A stretch of 64,000 nt of DNA, taken from Schistosoma mansoni. Lineage: Eukaryota > Platyhelminthes > Trematoda > Strigeidida > Schistosomatidae. Below the pieces are notes generated by a model, which had not been told where the DNA came from, did not search any database, and worked only from the letters and a program-made list of their open reading frames with translations. How positions within the stretch are numbered: the first letter of the stretch is position 1; the number at the start of each line of letters is the position of its first letter. Location of the stretch: the NCBI RefSeq assembly GCF_000237925.1, contig NC_031498.1, forward strand, positions 5,378,229 through 5,442,228, given 5' to 3'. Shown in pieces: positions 43,901 through 53,634 of the stretch. The position numbers and the translations under genes were made by a program.

Positions 43901-44275
43901 TCATTCATTATCTCAACTAAAATTTAAACACTAGTTTGAATGATTTGACATCCTAAGTATTTTTTTCTTGTATTACATAATTGGAAATGATTGCCTGCAT
44001 GTGGGAACATGGAATCGAGTTCGTGATAGTTATATGTCATTGCGAATATCATATTATTTATCCATATGATCAAAGTTTAGCTGTCTACATTTTCAACTTC
44101 TGTCAAACCGTGATATGGAACAGTCACCATTTGGTGTTATTGTCGTGTACGTTACTGACATTGACAGATATAAATAGTGTGTATCATCAACCGAAAGTGG
44201 GATACCTAGAGGTAGAAAGTTGAGAAAATCTACGATAAGGGAACGGGAACGGTAAATGATTGGCATGGAAACGAA
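43901..44275. other. Unassigned spacer
   Basis: No gene recognised. An 80-codon plus-strand frame (43981-44223) has no motifs and is not called. Confidence 0.3.
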
Positions 44276-44420
44276 AGAACAACGAAGTCTGAAACAATTG
44301 ATGGATATTTTGCAAATGAGGTATTTACTGTATGGTTCTCCAATTTTAAGAAGATATTCTGTAATGTTGCATTCAAATACTTTCGGTTGTCCTCGGCTGT
44401 GTTCTCGTTCACTACATCAT
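44276..44420 (-). repeat. Dispersed repeat family F, copy
   Basis: Shared with 33225-33385: GAAACAATTGATGGATATTTTGC, TATTTACTGTATGGTT, CTGTAAT..TG, and TGTTCTCGTTCACTACAT. Two diverged copies in the same orientation. Class unknown; the 60-codon minus-strand frame over it is partly conserved and may be old element coding sequence. Confidence 0.5.
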
Positions 44421-45270
44421 CGGTGAATTTTTGTAGGTAGTTATGGGTAAAAGGTATCTTAGATTGAAATTAATTGTTATAGTCTATACTCATTGCAGAG
44501 GACTCCTTACTGTTATAAAATTTTTATTTCTAAATAAAGAAAGTATTACTAATAATACTCATCTAATGGTTTTAAAAATATTCAAGAGATTAAAGTTTTA
44601 ATTAGATCAAGTAAATTGTTAAGAAGATCCAATGAAATGCGAAAGCGCCTAATTAATCATTGATTAGTGATTGGTGTCATGTTTTTCTAGTACTTTAGTA
44701 CAGTTAGAATTCTGTTGATCAAGTTTTATTATGGCAGCTAATCTAAGTAATTCGACGAGTACACTATGATAAGATGTAAAGTAGTTCGAGGTAGTTGGCG
44801 TGTAAATATGAATCTGGATTTTGGGCTAGTCAGAACTTATCAACAACAGAATGTACTTGTTATCATCTTCCAGAAACTAATAATCTTTACAGTTTGGAAC
44901 CCCAATAGGCCAAATTTATCATCTGTTTAATTAATAATGAGCTGATTGAACCTATTTCAATATATTGTCTAATTTAAGAGAAAAAAACACTAGTTAATTG
45001 GTTGAAATCGGAGATTCCAATGAATTAATACTAATTCAGTAATCTAAGGAGTTAAGATTCCACGTCAGTACGTAAATGTCCCTGACTCGATCTCTAGTAT
45101 GATTATGGTTGCTTATAGCTAGATAATTCTATAATCAGAAGAAATAATTATTCAAAGAACTACGGTTTTCAGTGGTTGTCTATTTAAAGTCGTTCCCTAT
45201 TGTAATCCATAAATGTTAACTATAATATATAATGGCTGGTGTAACCAGTGAATGACCAGACCTTAATTAA
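44421..45270. other. AT-rich spacer with an old family C relic
   Basis: No gene. A decayed family C block (GGTAGTTGGCGTGTAAATATGAATC..CAACAACAGAATGTACTTG) at about 44785-44860. Confidence 0.4.
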
Positions 45271-45545
45271 ATCTTAACATATCAACAAAATTTAGCTAAT
45301 ATAACGTAATTTGTTAGTTGTATTCATTATAAATTGGTCTCAGTTGATGTGCCATTAAAAACCAGAACTCACTGTACAGCTATTTTGATAGTACACTTCT
45401 GAAGAGTACTGAATTAAGAAGAAACGGTTATTCAGTACTTCTTATTTTCTTTTGGTACCCAACTAAGATCGACCTGTGACAATTACACAACTTACAAATT
45501 AAACTAATCTTCACTAAACCTCATCAACTAAATTTCAGTACTATA
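45271..45545. mobile_element. Family B relic, plus-strand hammerhead end
   Basis: Eroded: CACTTCTGAAGAGTACTG..AAGAAGAAACGGTTATTCAGTACTTC near 45403-45450 retains a CTGAAGA core and GAAA but stem II and the cleavage triplet are lost. Confidence 0.5.
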
Positions 45546-45566
45546 TGAATTTCATTATAACTATTC

Positions 45567-45980
45567 ATGATCTCGACTATTAAAATTACTATAATATCCA
45601 CAAAACCCCTTCTGATAATAATCAACATATGCTCACTAGTGACTGGCTCTAAGAGGTATTTCCTGGAGTTATAGTGAGAAGCAATGACCAGTGGATTTCA
45701 ACCAGGTCTGTTGTGAGATAGTAACTCACTGAAAATATTGGTGGATGTGTTGCTCAATTTCGTGGATCGGTTGAAGTTAGACATTAACACCGCTGGATGC
45801 GGCCTAGAGGTTAAGCTCTCACGCGCGAAACTGATAGGTCCTGGGTTCGAATCTCATGGGGCGGGATTGTGGATGCGCACTGCTGAGGAGTCCCACAATA
45901 GAATGAAATGAACTTCCAGTGCTTCCAGGTTTTCCATGGTGGTCTAGCTTCAATTAATTCATGATCTCAACTATTAAAAT
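45567..45980 (+). mobile_element. Family B SINE, plus strand, full unit flanked by direct repeats of its own end
   Basis: Starts with the tail block ATTCATGATCTCGACTATTAAAATTACT..CCACAAAACCCCTTCTGA, continues with leader, tRNA-like region (B-box GGGTTCGAATCTC) and hammerhead, and ends with the tail block again (ATTCATGATCTCAACTATTAAAAT). The two tail blocks are about 390 bp apart, one unit length. The A-box region is shortened (GGCCTAGAGGTTAAG). Confidence 0.9.
45876..45922 (+). ncRNA. Hammerhead-like motif (family B), damaged stem III
   Basis: Core CTGAGGA and GAA intact, stem I GCACTG/CAGTGC intact; stem II 3' strand is AGAAT and stem III reads ATGAACTT, so both are weakened. Confidence 0.6.
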
Positions 45981-46458
45981 AAATTTACATTTAAAGTATT
46001 ACTCCATTGAATTTTTTTTAACTGAAAGCTTTTATCCACTTGTATCGAATTTTCACTGTCCAAAAATTTTGATACAAATAGATCATATAGTTTTTTCAAG
46101 CAGAGAGTAGTCACCTTTTTAGAAGAAAATTCAGTTATTACATACGAATGATTCATTTGTATACGGTAGTCATAATTAACATCACGATATCCTTCGTTCC
46201 AGTACATTGCTATCTAGTCTACAAATCATTCATTTTTTGTAGCAGTATACAACGCACAATATCGTACTATTATTATACATGAAGAATTTCAGCAGTACTA
46301 CTGATACATAAATTGAATGGTAATATTTTCTATGTTTAACATCAACATAAATCACTGTTTTCTTTCCATATCATTTCTTGCAGAATAAGATTAATGTTAA
46401 TCATTAGTTCCTAGGATTAATAATTTCCAACATCCAAATATGAATAATAGTCAAACAT
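45981..46458. other. Unassigned spacer with a 77-codon minus-strand frame
   Basis: The frame at 45974-46207 has protein-like composition but no known motif. It lies between the two candidate exons, yet no acceptor before it gives the phase left by the 48137 donor, and its 3' end runs into a SINE. It could be an alternative first exon or a chance frame; I leave it uncalled. Confidence 0.25.
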
Positions 46459-46517
46459 ACTTGCTTACTTACGCCTGTTACCCCTCGTGGAGCAGCTTAA
46501 GCCTCCCACCAGGGTGG
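46459..46517 (-). mobile_element. RTE-clade LINE, terminal fragment
   Basis: Only the last 60 bp: ACTTGCTTACTTACGCCTGTTACCCCTCGTGGAGCAG and CCACCAGGGTGGGCT, the complement of the 3' end seen at 14.25 and 4.18 kb. Confidence 0.75.
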
Positions 46518-46850
46518 GCTAAAAAAAAACACGAATCAAAGCACACTACCAGCCTAAAATATGTAGTATATTTAATGTCTTTCATAAATTCATCATAATC
46601 ACCACCACCATCATTCATTCATTTGTAATCCTTTTTAAAAATATTACTGTAATTCATCCGGTTAGATTCCTCTAGAGATTATGTAAAGCATGGTAATAAT
46701 TACACTTCTGTTTGTGATTGTTGTTGCTATTGCTGTCACTTTTTGTTTACAGACAAATAAATCAACAGGTGAAATTTCAACACGTTGACCTTGAGGAATC
46801 TTTTCGTTAAACACTACAATACAATATAAAGTATTCAATATTGAAATTTA
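46518..46850. other. AT-rich spacer
   Basis: Nothing recognised. Confidence 0.3.
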
Positions 46851-46852
46851 TT

Positions 46853-47270
46853 GTTAAGCTATTTGTGTGGATGATTTCAAAAGAACTATTTAACTTAATT
46901 ATACACTTTGACTATCTGTTCTATTCATTATAAAAAGACCGATCTACTCATTTTTCTCAAACTACATTTTGATCTTGTCATTTATTGACTTATTAACCGT
47001 GACTATTTTTGTATGATCGTTAGTGTGCTGATTACTCAACCTATTCATTATGTGTCTGTAATTTGTTTTTGGTCTGACTATAAATATTGAGTAACACCTG
47101 ATTAAATAGAGTTGGTTCACTTTCTTTCTCCGATCAGCTCTCTCCTCTTCGCTTTGTTTCTCTGATTGTCTGTCCACATAAATAAGTGTAAAAAAATATA
47201 TACGTATTCAAAAAACTATTCTCGTATTTGACTTATTCAATTCCGTTATCTTCTAACGCGGATTGTGTCG
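46853..47270 (+). repeat. Probable LTR-like sequence related to 59991-60360
   Basis: Shares ordered blocks with the probable solo LTR at 60 kb: TAAATATTGAGTAA.ACCTGATTAAATAGAGT, TCTCTCCTCTTCGC, ATACGTATTCAAAAA..ATTCTCGTATTTGACTTATTCAATTCCGTTAT. The copies are diverged and the boundaries are approximate. Old LTR fossil of an unnamed family. Confidence 0.5.
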
Positions 47271-48136
47271 ATGACAATCAGCATACAATCCAACTGAAGT
47301 CAGATACTGAGCCACTAAAAAGTTAAGATGAGAGGAAATATTTTCATATATAATTTCGATGTCATTATTTTTCATGACTATCTAACATACATAAACCTAT
47401 GATTTAAAGATAGTGTTTATCATGGATTGGAAAATTATTCTTAATAAGACTCAGGAAATATTCGACTTCTTTGTTTTCCATAGAAATTACGAACTCAGTT
47501 GAAGAAGCCCATTTCCAATATCCCCTAGTTTTAAACGATTGGTATCAGTTCATACTGTAAAGATATCTTCAAATTGTACAGATCTTGATCAATCCATTTT
47601 CTCAGTATATATATTGTTCACCATCATAAAATAATGAGGATAAAGAAACACCAATATGTTTGATAGGTTGTATTAGTCGTCGATCAATGTCAGCAGGGGT
47701 ATCAATGAAGACAAAATAGTACTGAACATAAATCAAGAGGTCACTGGATAATGAAATGGAATAAGGACCAGACTATATCTCAAATTGACTGAGTTTGACA
47801 ATGTTTACCATTCGATTAATTATAGTTGATATATTTAAAAAAAACTCGTATCACTGACTTGATACTAGACTGTACCAGTGATTTCCAAGGTTTGTGTTAA
47901 CTGCACTATCCTTTCTTAATAAGTAACATAAGACGTTTTCTCTCTAATGGAAAGATGGTTTATTATCATGAGTTAATATTAGCCAAAGCATTGGACTGAC
48001 GAGTCGTTCCTTTCTACTTTACATTTCTTAATATTGCATACTAACGACTCCACACGAAAGTAAAAACGGTCATAAAAACTGAATTGTTGTATAACGATCT
48101 CACTGTGTTATAAATTGATTAAAGTTTAAAATATAC
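47271..48136. other. AT-rich sequence, possible intron
   Basis: No gene or repeat recognised; lies downstream of the donor of the candidate exon at 48137-48296 on the minus strand. Confidence 0.35.
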
Positions 48137-48296
48137 CTTTCCATTCCAACTTGACAATTCAAATTTATTATATTCCCCTTAGTACCTGGACAATTTGTGA
48201 TTAATTCTATACGCGGGGTTAATGGATGATTATTGTTAAAGGCGAACAAACTATTCAAGGGAATTAGATCACTAATATTTCTCCAGTGCATATCAT
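48137..48296 (-). CDS. Candidate internal exon, phase-compatible with the BH3 exon
   Basis: Minus-strand open stretch of 160 nt: two leading bases, 52 codons, two trailing bases. The acceptor is TTGATAACAATTTCAG and the donor is AAG/GTATAT. The product (DMHWRNISDLIPL..NNNHPLTPRIELITNCPGTKGNIINLNCQVGME) has no domain I recognise. The leftover AG would complete to AGG (Arg) with the first base of the exon at 41897-42128, giving an uninterrupted frame across an intron of about 6.0 kb. A single gene is therefore plausible but not proven; phases match by chance one time in three. Confidence 0.4.
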
Positions 48297-48334
48297 CTGA
48301 AATTGTTATCAAATGATAAATATCACTTGGTGTT

Positions 48335-48610
48335 GTTTATTTGTATCTTCCCATTGTTATTTAGGACAGCAATTGATCAGTCTAATGTTGGCATATGTAC
48401 ATCCTGCGCGGACTGTTTCGATATTGCCTGAAGTCACAAGCTTTATAAGCAAACACGGATAGTGGCTAGCAGTGGAATCCAGAACGCATGTTTCGTCCCA
48501 TTCGGGACTCATCAGCTGGATGTACATGCATCTCACAGTTGATGTTCACTCTGGAACTCAATCCCAGTACTGTTCACTTCAAACGTCATCGCGTTATTGA
48601 TTAGGCATTT
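48335..48610 (-). mobile_element. Family A (Sm-alpha-like) hammerhead SINE, minus strand
   Basis: Companion block, hammerhead complement and tRNA-like complement (GGAACTCAATCCCAGTACTG, a mutated B-box) to GTCATCGCGTTATTGATTAGG. Confidence 0.88.
48477..48521 (-). ncRNA. Hammerhead ribozyme (Sm-alpha type), core intact, strong stem II
   Basis: Stem I ATCCAG/CTGGAT, core CTGATGA, stem II GTCCC GAAT GGGAC with five full pairs and a GAAT loop, GAA, stem III ACATGCGT, cleavage base U (GUU) rather than C. Confidence 0.75.
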
Positions 48611-49064
48611 AATAATCTCTTTTGATGAAATATTTTTCCAACATAATGATCAAAATTGCAATACAAAATACTTATTGCATCGAATAAGACACCTATCACT
48701 GTTAACTCGTACTGAAACATGAACATCTAAAAATACTTGCAACTCGCCAATTATTTATAATGTTTTCCTGAACGTAAGTAGGTTGTGCAAACTTAATAAA
48801 ATTCAAAGACAGTTTACATCCTGGATTAATGTATAGATGGAAAACAATTAAGAACTATGAACTGATTGTCAGCAGTTTCATCTTAGTTTAGTAGATTTTA
48901 TCAATTAACACCCACAACTACAAATGAGATCAAACTATGAATTTCCCAAAATCCGACCATCGAGTTGGAATCAAATGGTATACGTTCCTAAATTTAATCA
49001 TTTCCCAAATCAACACAAATATGGTTTAGTTTCAAAAGGTATACTCGTAACTTCCATTGCACAA

Positions 49065-49196
49065 ACAGGTGGCTATGAGGACTCAGTAGCTAAGTGGATA
49101 ACGCAATAGCGTTTGAAACGAATGGTACTGGGTTCGAGTCCGAAAATGAAGCATCAACTCTGAGATACAGGTACATCCAGCTGACGAGTCCCAAAT
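49065..49196 (+). mobile_element. Family A SINE, plus strand, cut inside the hammerhead
   Basis: tRNA-like promoter (AGTAGCTAAGTGGATAACGC, B-box GGTTCGAGTCC) and the first half of the hammerhead (ATCCAGCTGACGAGTCCCAAAT), then abrupt change to unrelated sequence. Its 3' truncation lies in stem II. Confidence 0.88.
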
Positions 49197-49826
49197 GATA
49201 CAAATGTTTCAATAGACCATTTAATTAAATTATTATTTACATCAATTAAGAATAAATAAATAAATATTTTCAACTGATTTATTCCAAAATATTCATTTCA
49301 CATGCTTCAATTTACAACATAAAATGTGAGAAGAAAAGAAAATTAGATAATTTAACCTTGATACACATGGGAATACTACTTATAATAATAATAATGCTTC
49401 ATTTATTTATTAACATTACACATTTAGATTGATGACACTGGTGAAATTTATTATACACCTTATTTATTTATTTATTTGGTTGTTTGTTTTACTGAAAATA
49501 AAAGGATGAGTTCAAAAGTTCAAAAACAGGGTTTATTTTTAAATTTTAATTTGAATGATACTGTGGAATATTTAAACAAAAAATTCCATTTTATTATTTA
49601 ATTAGTTGTTGTATTTTTTCTGAGGGAGAGAGGGAGGGAGGTAGAAGGAAGAATGGAACAAACAATCAAACGTTCATTATTTAAGATGAATGAATTAATT
49701 TTGTTTAACAAAATTCATAGAATAAATAATCCACTGGGAAAATAAATCATAGATCAATAGAATTATTTGTTTTCTACGGGCATGATTTGATTATTTATTT
49801 AAATAGTATCATTGCCAATCATTTCA
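49197..49826. other. AT-rich spacer
   Basis: No gene. Short TTTA runs near 49460 and a purine run near 49625. Confidence 0.35.
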
Positions 49827-50112
49827 TAGTTTAGATCATAGACTTATTTTAGTTAGATAACCACTGAAAACAAGGAAACACCAGGCCATTATTTCCTCCT
49901 AATCTGGGACTCGTCAACAGAGTGCAATCCTAAACCATGTAAACCTCTGGCACTCACCACGAGACTTGAAAATCTCGGGTTCTATCTATAGTGAGGTCAT
50001 GAATGTATACTAATGAAGAGTCCCATGCTACAACGAAAAAGTAATCTAGTACTTCCTAGTTTTTGATGATTGTCTGACTAAGATCAGTCTGTGATCTAAA
50101 ATGATGAAATTC
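49827..50112. mobile_element. Family B inverted dimer, very old
   Basis: Minus-strand end (CCACTGAAAACAAGGAAACACCAGG..CTGGGACTCGTCAAC) and plus-strand end (ATACTAATGAAGAGTCCCATGC..GTAATCTAGTACTTCC) around a tRNA-like relic. Both hammerhead cores are broken. Confidence 0.6.
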
Positions 50113-50644
50113 AACAAACTGTCTATAATTATATCACTTATTTATTTATTTATATTTGGTGTTATTCAATTGTGTGTGTTCTGCATCTTATATTGTACAA
50201 ATCCTAAGTAAACTATAAAAAGTTAACGAGTCATTTGATTAGCAGTGTCACTTACGTAACAAGAATAATATGGACACAATCAAAAATAATGGAAATTAGA
50301 ACATTTAAAATGAAAATAGCTTATTATTAGTCAACAGACCACTGAAAATAGCACAGAATTAGATAATTGTATCTTCTCTCATCCAGGATTCTTTCAGAAT
50401 GTGTGAACAGCCCTTCCTAACACACCGGAATCAAACTGAAGGACTTAAAGTTACATGGAGTGTAAGATACCTTTACGTCAGAGTTAAAACCTATTATTTC
50501 ATATTTCCGACTTCCGTACGTTTTTTTATATAACCCAACTGCTACTTAATATCATCATTAACTCAAATGTGTTTAATATGACATTTTAAAATTCTTATTT
50601 TGATCTTATATGAAGTAGTAATTAAAACTACTGACAATTTTAAA
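50113..50644. other. AT-rich spacer
   Basis: No gene. A possible eroded SINE scrap at 50335-50470 is too weak to call. Confidence 0.3.
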
Positions 50645-50861
50645 CGTCAGAGGGGGTTTTGTGGAGAATTTAGTATTTTCACAGTTGAAATCATGAGTCA
50701 ATTGAAGCTAGACCACCATCGAAAACCTGGAAGCACTGGACGGCCGTTTCGTCCTATCATGGGACTCCTCAGCAGTGCACATCCACGAACCCGCTCTCGC
50801 GAGCGAGATTCGAACCCAGGACCTACCAGTCTCGAGCCGAAGCCCTTAACCGATAGACCAT
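50645..50861 (-). mobile_element. Family B hammerhead SINE, minus strand, young, leader missing
   Basis: From GTCAGAGGGGGTTTTGTGG through an intact hammerhead and tRNA-like region (B-box complement GAGATTCGAACCCAGG) to the A-box complement TAGACCA, where it stops. It is nearly identical to the left unit at 30.8 kb, so both belong to a recent subfamily with a GAGCGGGTTCGTGG-type spacer. Confidence 0.9.
50733..50778 (-). ncRNA. Hammerhead ribozyme (family B), all elements intact
   Basis: Stem I GCACTG/CAGTGC fully paired, core CTGAGGA, stem II GTCCC..AGGAC, GAA, palindrome ACGGCCGT, cleavage base C. One of the best copies in the window. Confidence 0.88.
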
Positions 50862-51296
50862 AATGAATGGATCTCGTCACCGACCTTCATCTCTACAAAA
50901 GTGACGATTCGGGAAAATTCAGGTATATCATGCACCTAAGTTCACATGCTATCGCAAGGCCAAACATTGAGTATCACATGAAAAATAATACATACTACCA
51001 GATCAACCTGGTTTTGAACTTAACCAGGATCTTAGCTTATATGTTTTTACCTTACCTTACCGCGGGTAGAAGGACAAAAGCATATATTCTACATAGTATG
51101 ACCCTCATAGTATGTTAGGCAGCGTGTGTTTATCGTTCCGAATCGTAAAAATTCTCAAAGTGACGAAAACCAAATGGGTTACATTAAACAATCACCTGAT
51201 TGTAACTAAAGCTACATTGTCCAGTAATTTAAGTCATTACTTCGTCGATAAATTTGATTCAAAACTGCCAATTATGTCCATGGAAATTTAGCAACT
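50862..51296. other. Unassigned spacer
   Basis: No gene recognised; an 83-codon plus-strand frame (50867-51118) has no motif. Confidence 0.3.
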
Positions 51297-51373
51297 GATT
51301 TTGCCCCCAAACGCCCTGGTACGTCCGAGAATGGGGAGAGTCCAGTCTCCCTCTCGAAATCCTCTCACATGGC
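51297..51373 (-). repeat. Dispersed repeat family D, fragment at gap edge
   Basis: CCCTGGTACGTCCGAGAATGGGGAGAG region, same orientation as the 9.25-kb copy, cut by the N run. Confidence 0.75.
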
Positions 51374-51573
51374 NNNNNNNNNNNNNNNNNNNNNNNNNNN
51401 NNNNNNNNNNNNNNNNNNNNNNNNNNNNNNNNNNNNNNNNNNNNNNNNNNNNNNNNNNNNNNNNNNNNNNNNNNNNNNNNNNNNNNNNNNNNNNNNNNNN
51501 NNNNNNNNNNNNNNNNNNNNNNNNNNNNNNNNNNNNNNNNNNNNNNNNNNNNNNNNNNNNNNNNNNNNNNNNN
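51374..51573. other. Assembly gap (200 N)
   Basis: Exactly 200 unknown bases. Family D enters on the left and a family B tail emerges on the right. The long frames spanning it are artefacts of translating N. Confidence 1.
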
Positions 51574-52003
51574 CAATTGACTCATGATTTCAACTGTGAA
51601 AATACTAAATTCTCCACAAAACCACCTCTGATCTACAATCATATGCTCACTAGTGACTGAATTCAAGAGATATTTCCTTGACTTCTAGTGGGAAGCAGTG
51701 GCCAGTGGAGTTCTACCAGGTCTGTTGTAGAGATATCATCTCACTGAAGACAATTGGTGAACGGTCGCTCAAAATCGTGGATTGGTTGAAGTTAGACATT
51801 AACACCGTTGGATGCCAGCTCAGTGGTCTATCGGTTAAGGGCTTCGGCTCGAGACTGGTAGGTCCTGGGTTCGAATCTCGCGAGAGCGGGTTCGTGGATG
51901 CGCACTGCTGAGGAGTCCCATGATAGGACGAAACGGCTGTCCAGTACTCCCAGGTTTTCGATGGTGGTCTAGCTTCAATTGACTCATGATTTCAACTGTG
52001 AAA
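51574..52003 (+). mobile_element. Family B SINE, plus strand, full unit flanked by direct repeats
   Basis: Begins at the gap with a tail block (CAATTGACTCATGATTTCAACTGTG..CCACAAAACC) and ends with the same block at 51977-52003, 403 bp later. Between them lie the leader, tRNA-like region (A-box CTCAGTGGTCTATCGG, B-box GGGTTCGAATCTC) and an intact hammerhead. The unit before it probably continues into the gap, so this may be part of a head-to-tail series. Confidence 0.9.
51902..51947 (+). ncRNA. Hammerhead ribozyme (family B), core intact
   Basis: Stem I GCACTG/CAGTAC, core CTGAGGA, stem II GTCCC..AGGAC, GAA, stem III ACGGCTGT, cleavage base C. Predicted cut between C51941 and C51942. Confidence 0.85.
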
Positions 52004-52230
52004 ATTTTGAACGTGGCAAAAACAACTGTCGATCTGCCTCTTGTTACCACTATAGCTCTAGATGGCGAAAAACTCCCTGTCTGATCATTGCCAGTGCTTC
52101 CATCAATTTTTGAAGGCCATCGATCTAAACCCATGTCGATTTTATGGAATAAACTGTTCATGAAATGCATACAATGATGAAACATTATATATCCGACTCC
52201 TTTGAATTGCTCAAAACGAAACAATAACAA
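52004..52230. other. Coding-like relic of unknown origin
   Basis: The plus strand reads AKTTVDLPLVTTIALDGEKLPV, a stop, then SLPVLPSIFEGHRSKPMSILWNKLFMKCIQ, with a codon-like pattern and less AT than its surroundings. The minus strand is also open. It starts where the SINE ends. No family recognised; possibly a broken retroposed or retroelement piece. Confidence 0.3.
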
Positions 52231-53059
52231 AAACTACGTAGATCATAAAATGAATTTAATTATGAATTCCAAGTTCTTTTAATCAACTATAAATAGCTTG
52301 CGATGAATACAAACTGATAAGTAAGCATGAGAAATTCACAAACTACTGTTAACAGAATGACTTTAGTTGAAGATAATTTGTGAAGATTAGTTAAATTTGT
52401 AGGTTGTATTCATCACAAATTGATTGTAGTCGGAATACTATTGAAAACCAAGGAACGCTTGGTAGCTGCTCTATCCTAATATGAGACTCCTTAATACTAC
52501 ACATCCACCATTCCACTACGGAATGAACTCAAGGCCTCCAAGTCTTGTAACTAACGCCCGATCATTATATCCATCAAGTTGAAATCCAATTATACACATT
52601 ACAAACTTCAATCAATTCAAGATATACAATGATGATCATTCAATGACATTGATAAAGACATGTCCGAACTTCACTTTATCTAGTTTTCAGTCATAGCCTA
52701 GAGTGAAATAAATCTGCGTTAAATACAGCCTACAAACGAAATACCCATTTGATATCTTCAAATCTCCAACTGCCTCCCAGTTATTATCAGTCCGTTCGTC
52801 ATAAATTAAGAAAAACTACAACTCATATCTAAGGTTAATTTAGGACGTTTTTATTGATGATTATATTTATCTAACTTTACCCGACTTCCAAACAAAAAAT
52901 AAAGGAAAACTGAGGAAAAACGTGTGGAAAAAAGAGGTTGACCATTTAAATTTAATAGCCAGTACTTGCTACAACAATAAATAATAATAACATGTATTGT
53001 CAATGGAACTAGAAACATAATTTAAACATTGTAGTGAGAATGAGATCAATTTGAATCAC
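52231..53059. other. AT-rich spacer with an old family B relic
   Basis: No gene. A decayed minus-strand family B piece at about 52415-52580 (ATTGAAAACCAAGGAACGCTTGG..TATGAGACTCCTTAATAC..CAAGGCCTCCAAG). Confidence 0.45.
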
Positions 53060-53432
53060 CTTTATATAGTTAAGATCATGAGTCAATTAAAGCTAGACCA
53101 CCGTAGAAAACCTGGAAGCACTGGACGGCCGTTTCGTCCTATTATGGGACTCCTCAGCAGTGTGCATTCACGATCCCGCACTCGCGAGATTCGAACCCAG
53201 GATCTATCAGTCTCGCGCCAGAGCACTTAATAGATAGACCACTGAGCCGGCATCCAACGGTGTTAATGTCTGACCTCAACCAATTCACGAAATTGCGCGA
53301 CCATCTTCCATTGTACTGAGGTAGATACCTGTCTCTACCTGACATGGATTAGCTCCACTGGCCACGACTTCTCATTAGAACTCCAGGAATTACCTCATGG
53401 AGTCAGTCACTAGTGAGCATATGATCATTATC
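53060..53432 (-). mobile_element. Family B hammerhead SINE, minus strand, full length
   Basis: Complete unit read on the plus strand from AGTTAAGATCATGAGTC through hammerhead, tRNA-like (B-box complement GAGATTCGAACCCAGG) and leader complement to TCACTAGTGAGCATATGATCATT. It runs straight into another hammerhead end at 53433, in the same orientation, so the junction is head-to-tail. Confidence 0.9.
53118..53163 (-). ncRNA. Hammerhead ribozyme (family B), core intact
   Basis: Core CTGAGGA, stem II GTCCC..AGGAC, GAA, palindrome ACGGCCGT, cleavage base C; stem I CACTG/CAGTG. Confidence 0.87.
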
Positions 53433-53634
53433 ACAAGGGGGTTTTGTGGAGATTTTAGTAATTGTATATAGTTAAGATCATGAGTCAATTGAAGCTAGAC
53501 CACAATGGAAAACCTGGAAGCAGTGGACGGCCTGTTGAGGAGTTCCATAATAGGACGAAACGGCCTTCAAGCAGTGCTTCCAGGTTTCCCATTATGGTCT
53601 AGCTTCAATTGACTCATGATTTCAACTATGAATA
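53433..53634. mobile_element. Family B collapsed foldback (hairpin of two tails)
   Basis: ATCACAAGGGGGTTTTGTGG and a minus-strand tail up to GGACGGCC, then directly TGTTGAGGAGTTCCATAATAGG and a plus-strand hammerhead end and tail to TCATGATTTCAACTATG. The tRNA-like part is gone. 53468-53632 is a hairpin-forming palindrome of about 165 bp, with the AAG-insertion subfamily in the right arm. Confidence 0.88.

Larger units (their letters stand above)
48330..49052 (+). repeat. Segment duplicated from or with 13197-13902
   Basis: Direct-orientation copy of 13197-13902, complete through the family A SINE and the following about 450 bp. Unlike the 13-kb copy, it continues into a second family A SINE (49065-49196) in opposite orientation, so the unit has inverted family A ends. 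Confidence 0.88.

Noticed and set aside
45974-46207. 77-codon minus-strand frame as a middle exon of the BH3 gene
   Set aside because: No acceptor before it yields the phase left by the 48137 donor, its frame has a stop three codons before the ATG, and its 3' end overlaps a SINE edge.
51259-51666. 135- and 119-codon open frames over the gap
   Set aside because: They consist largely of translated N.
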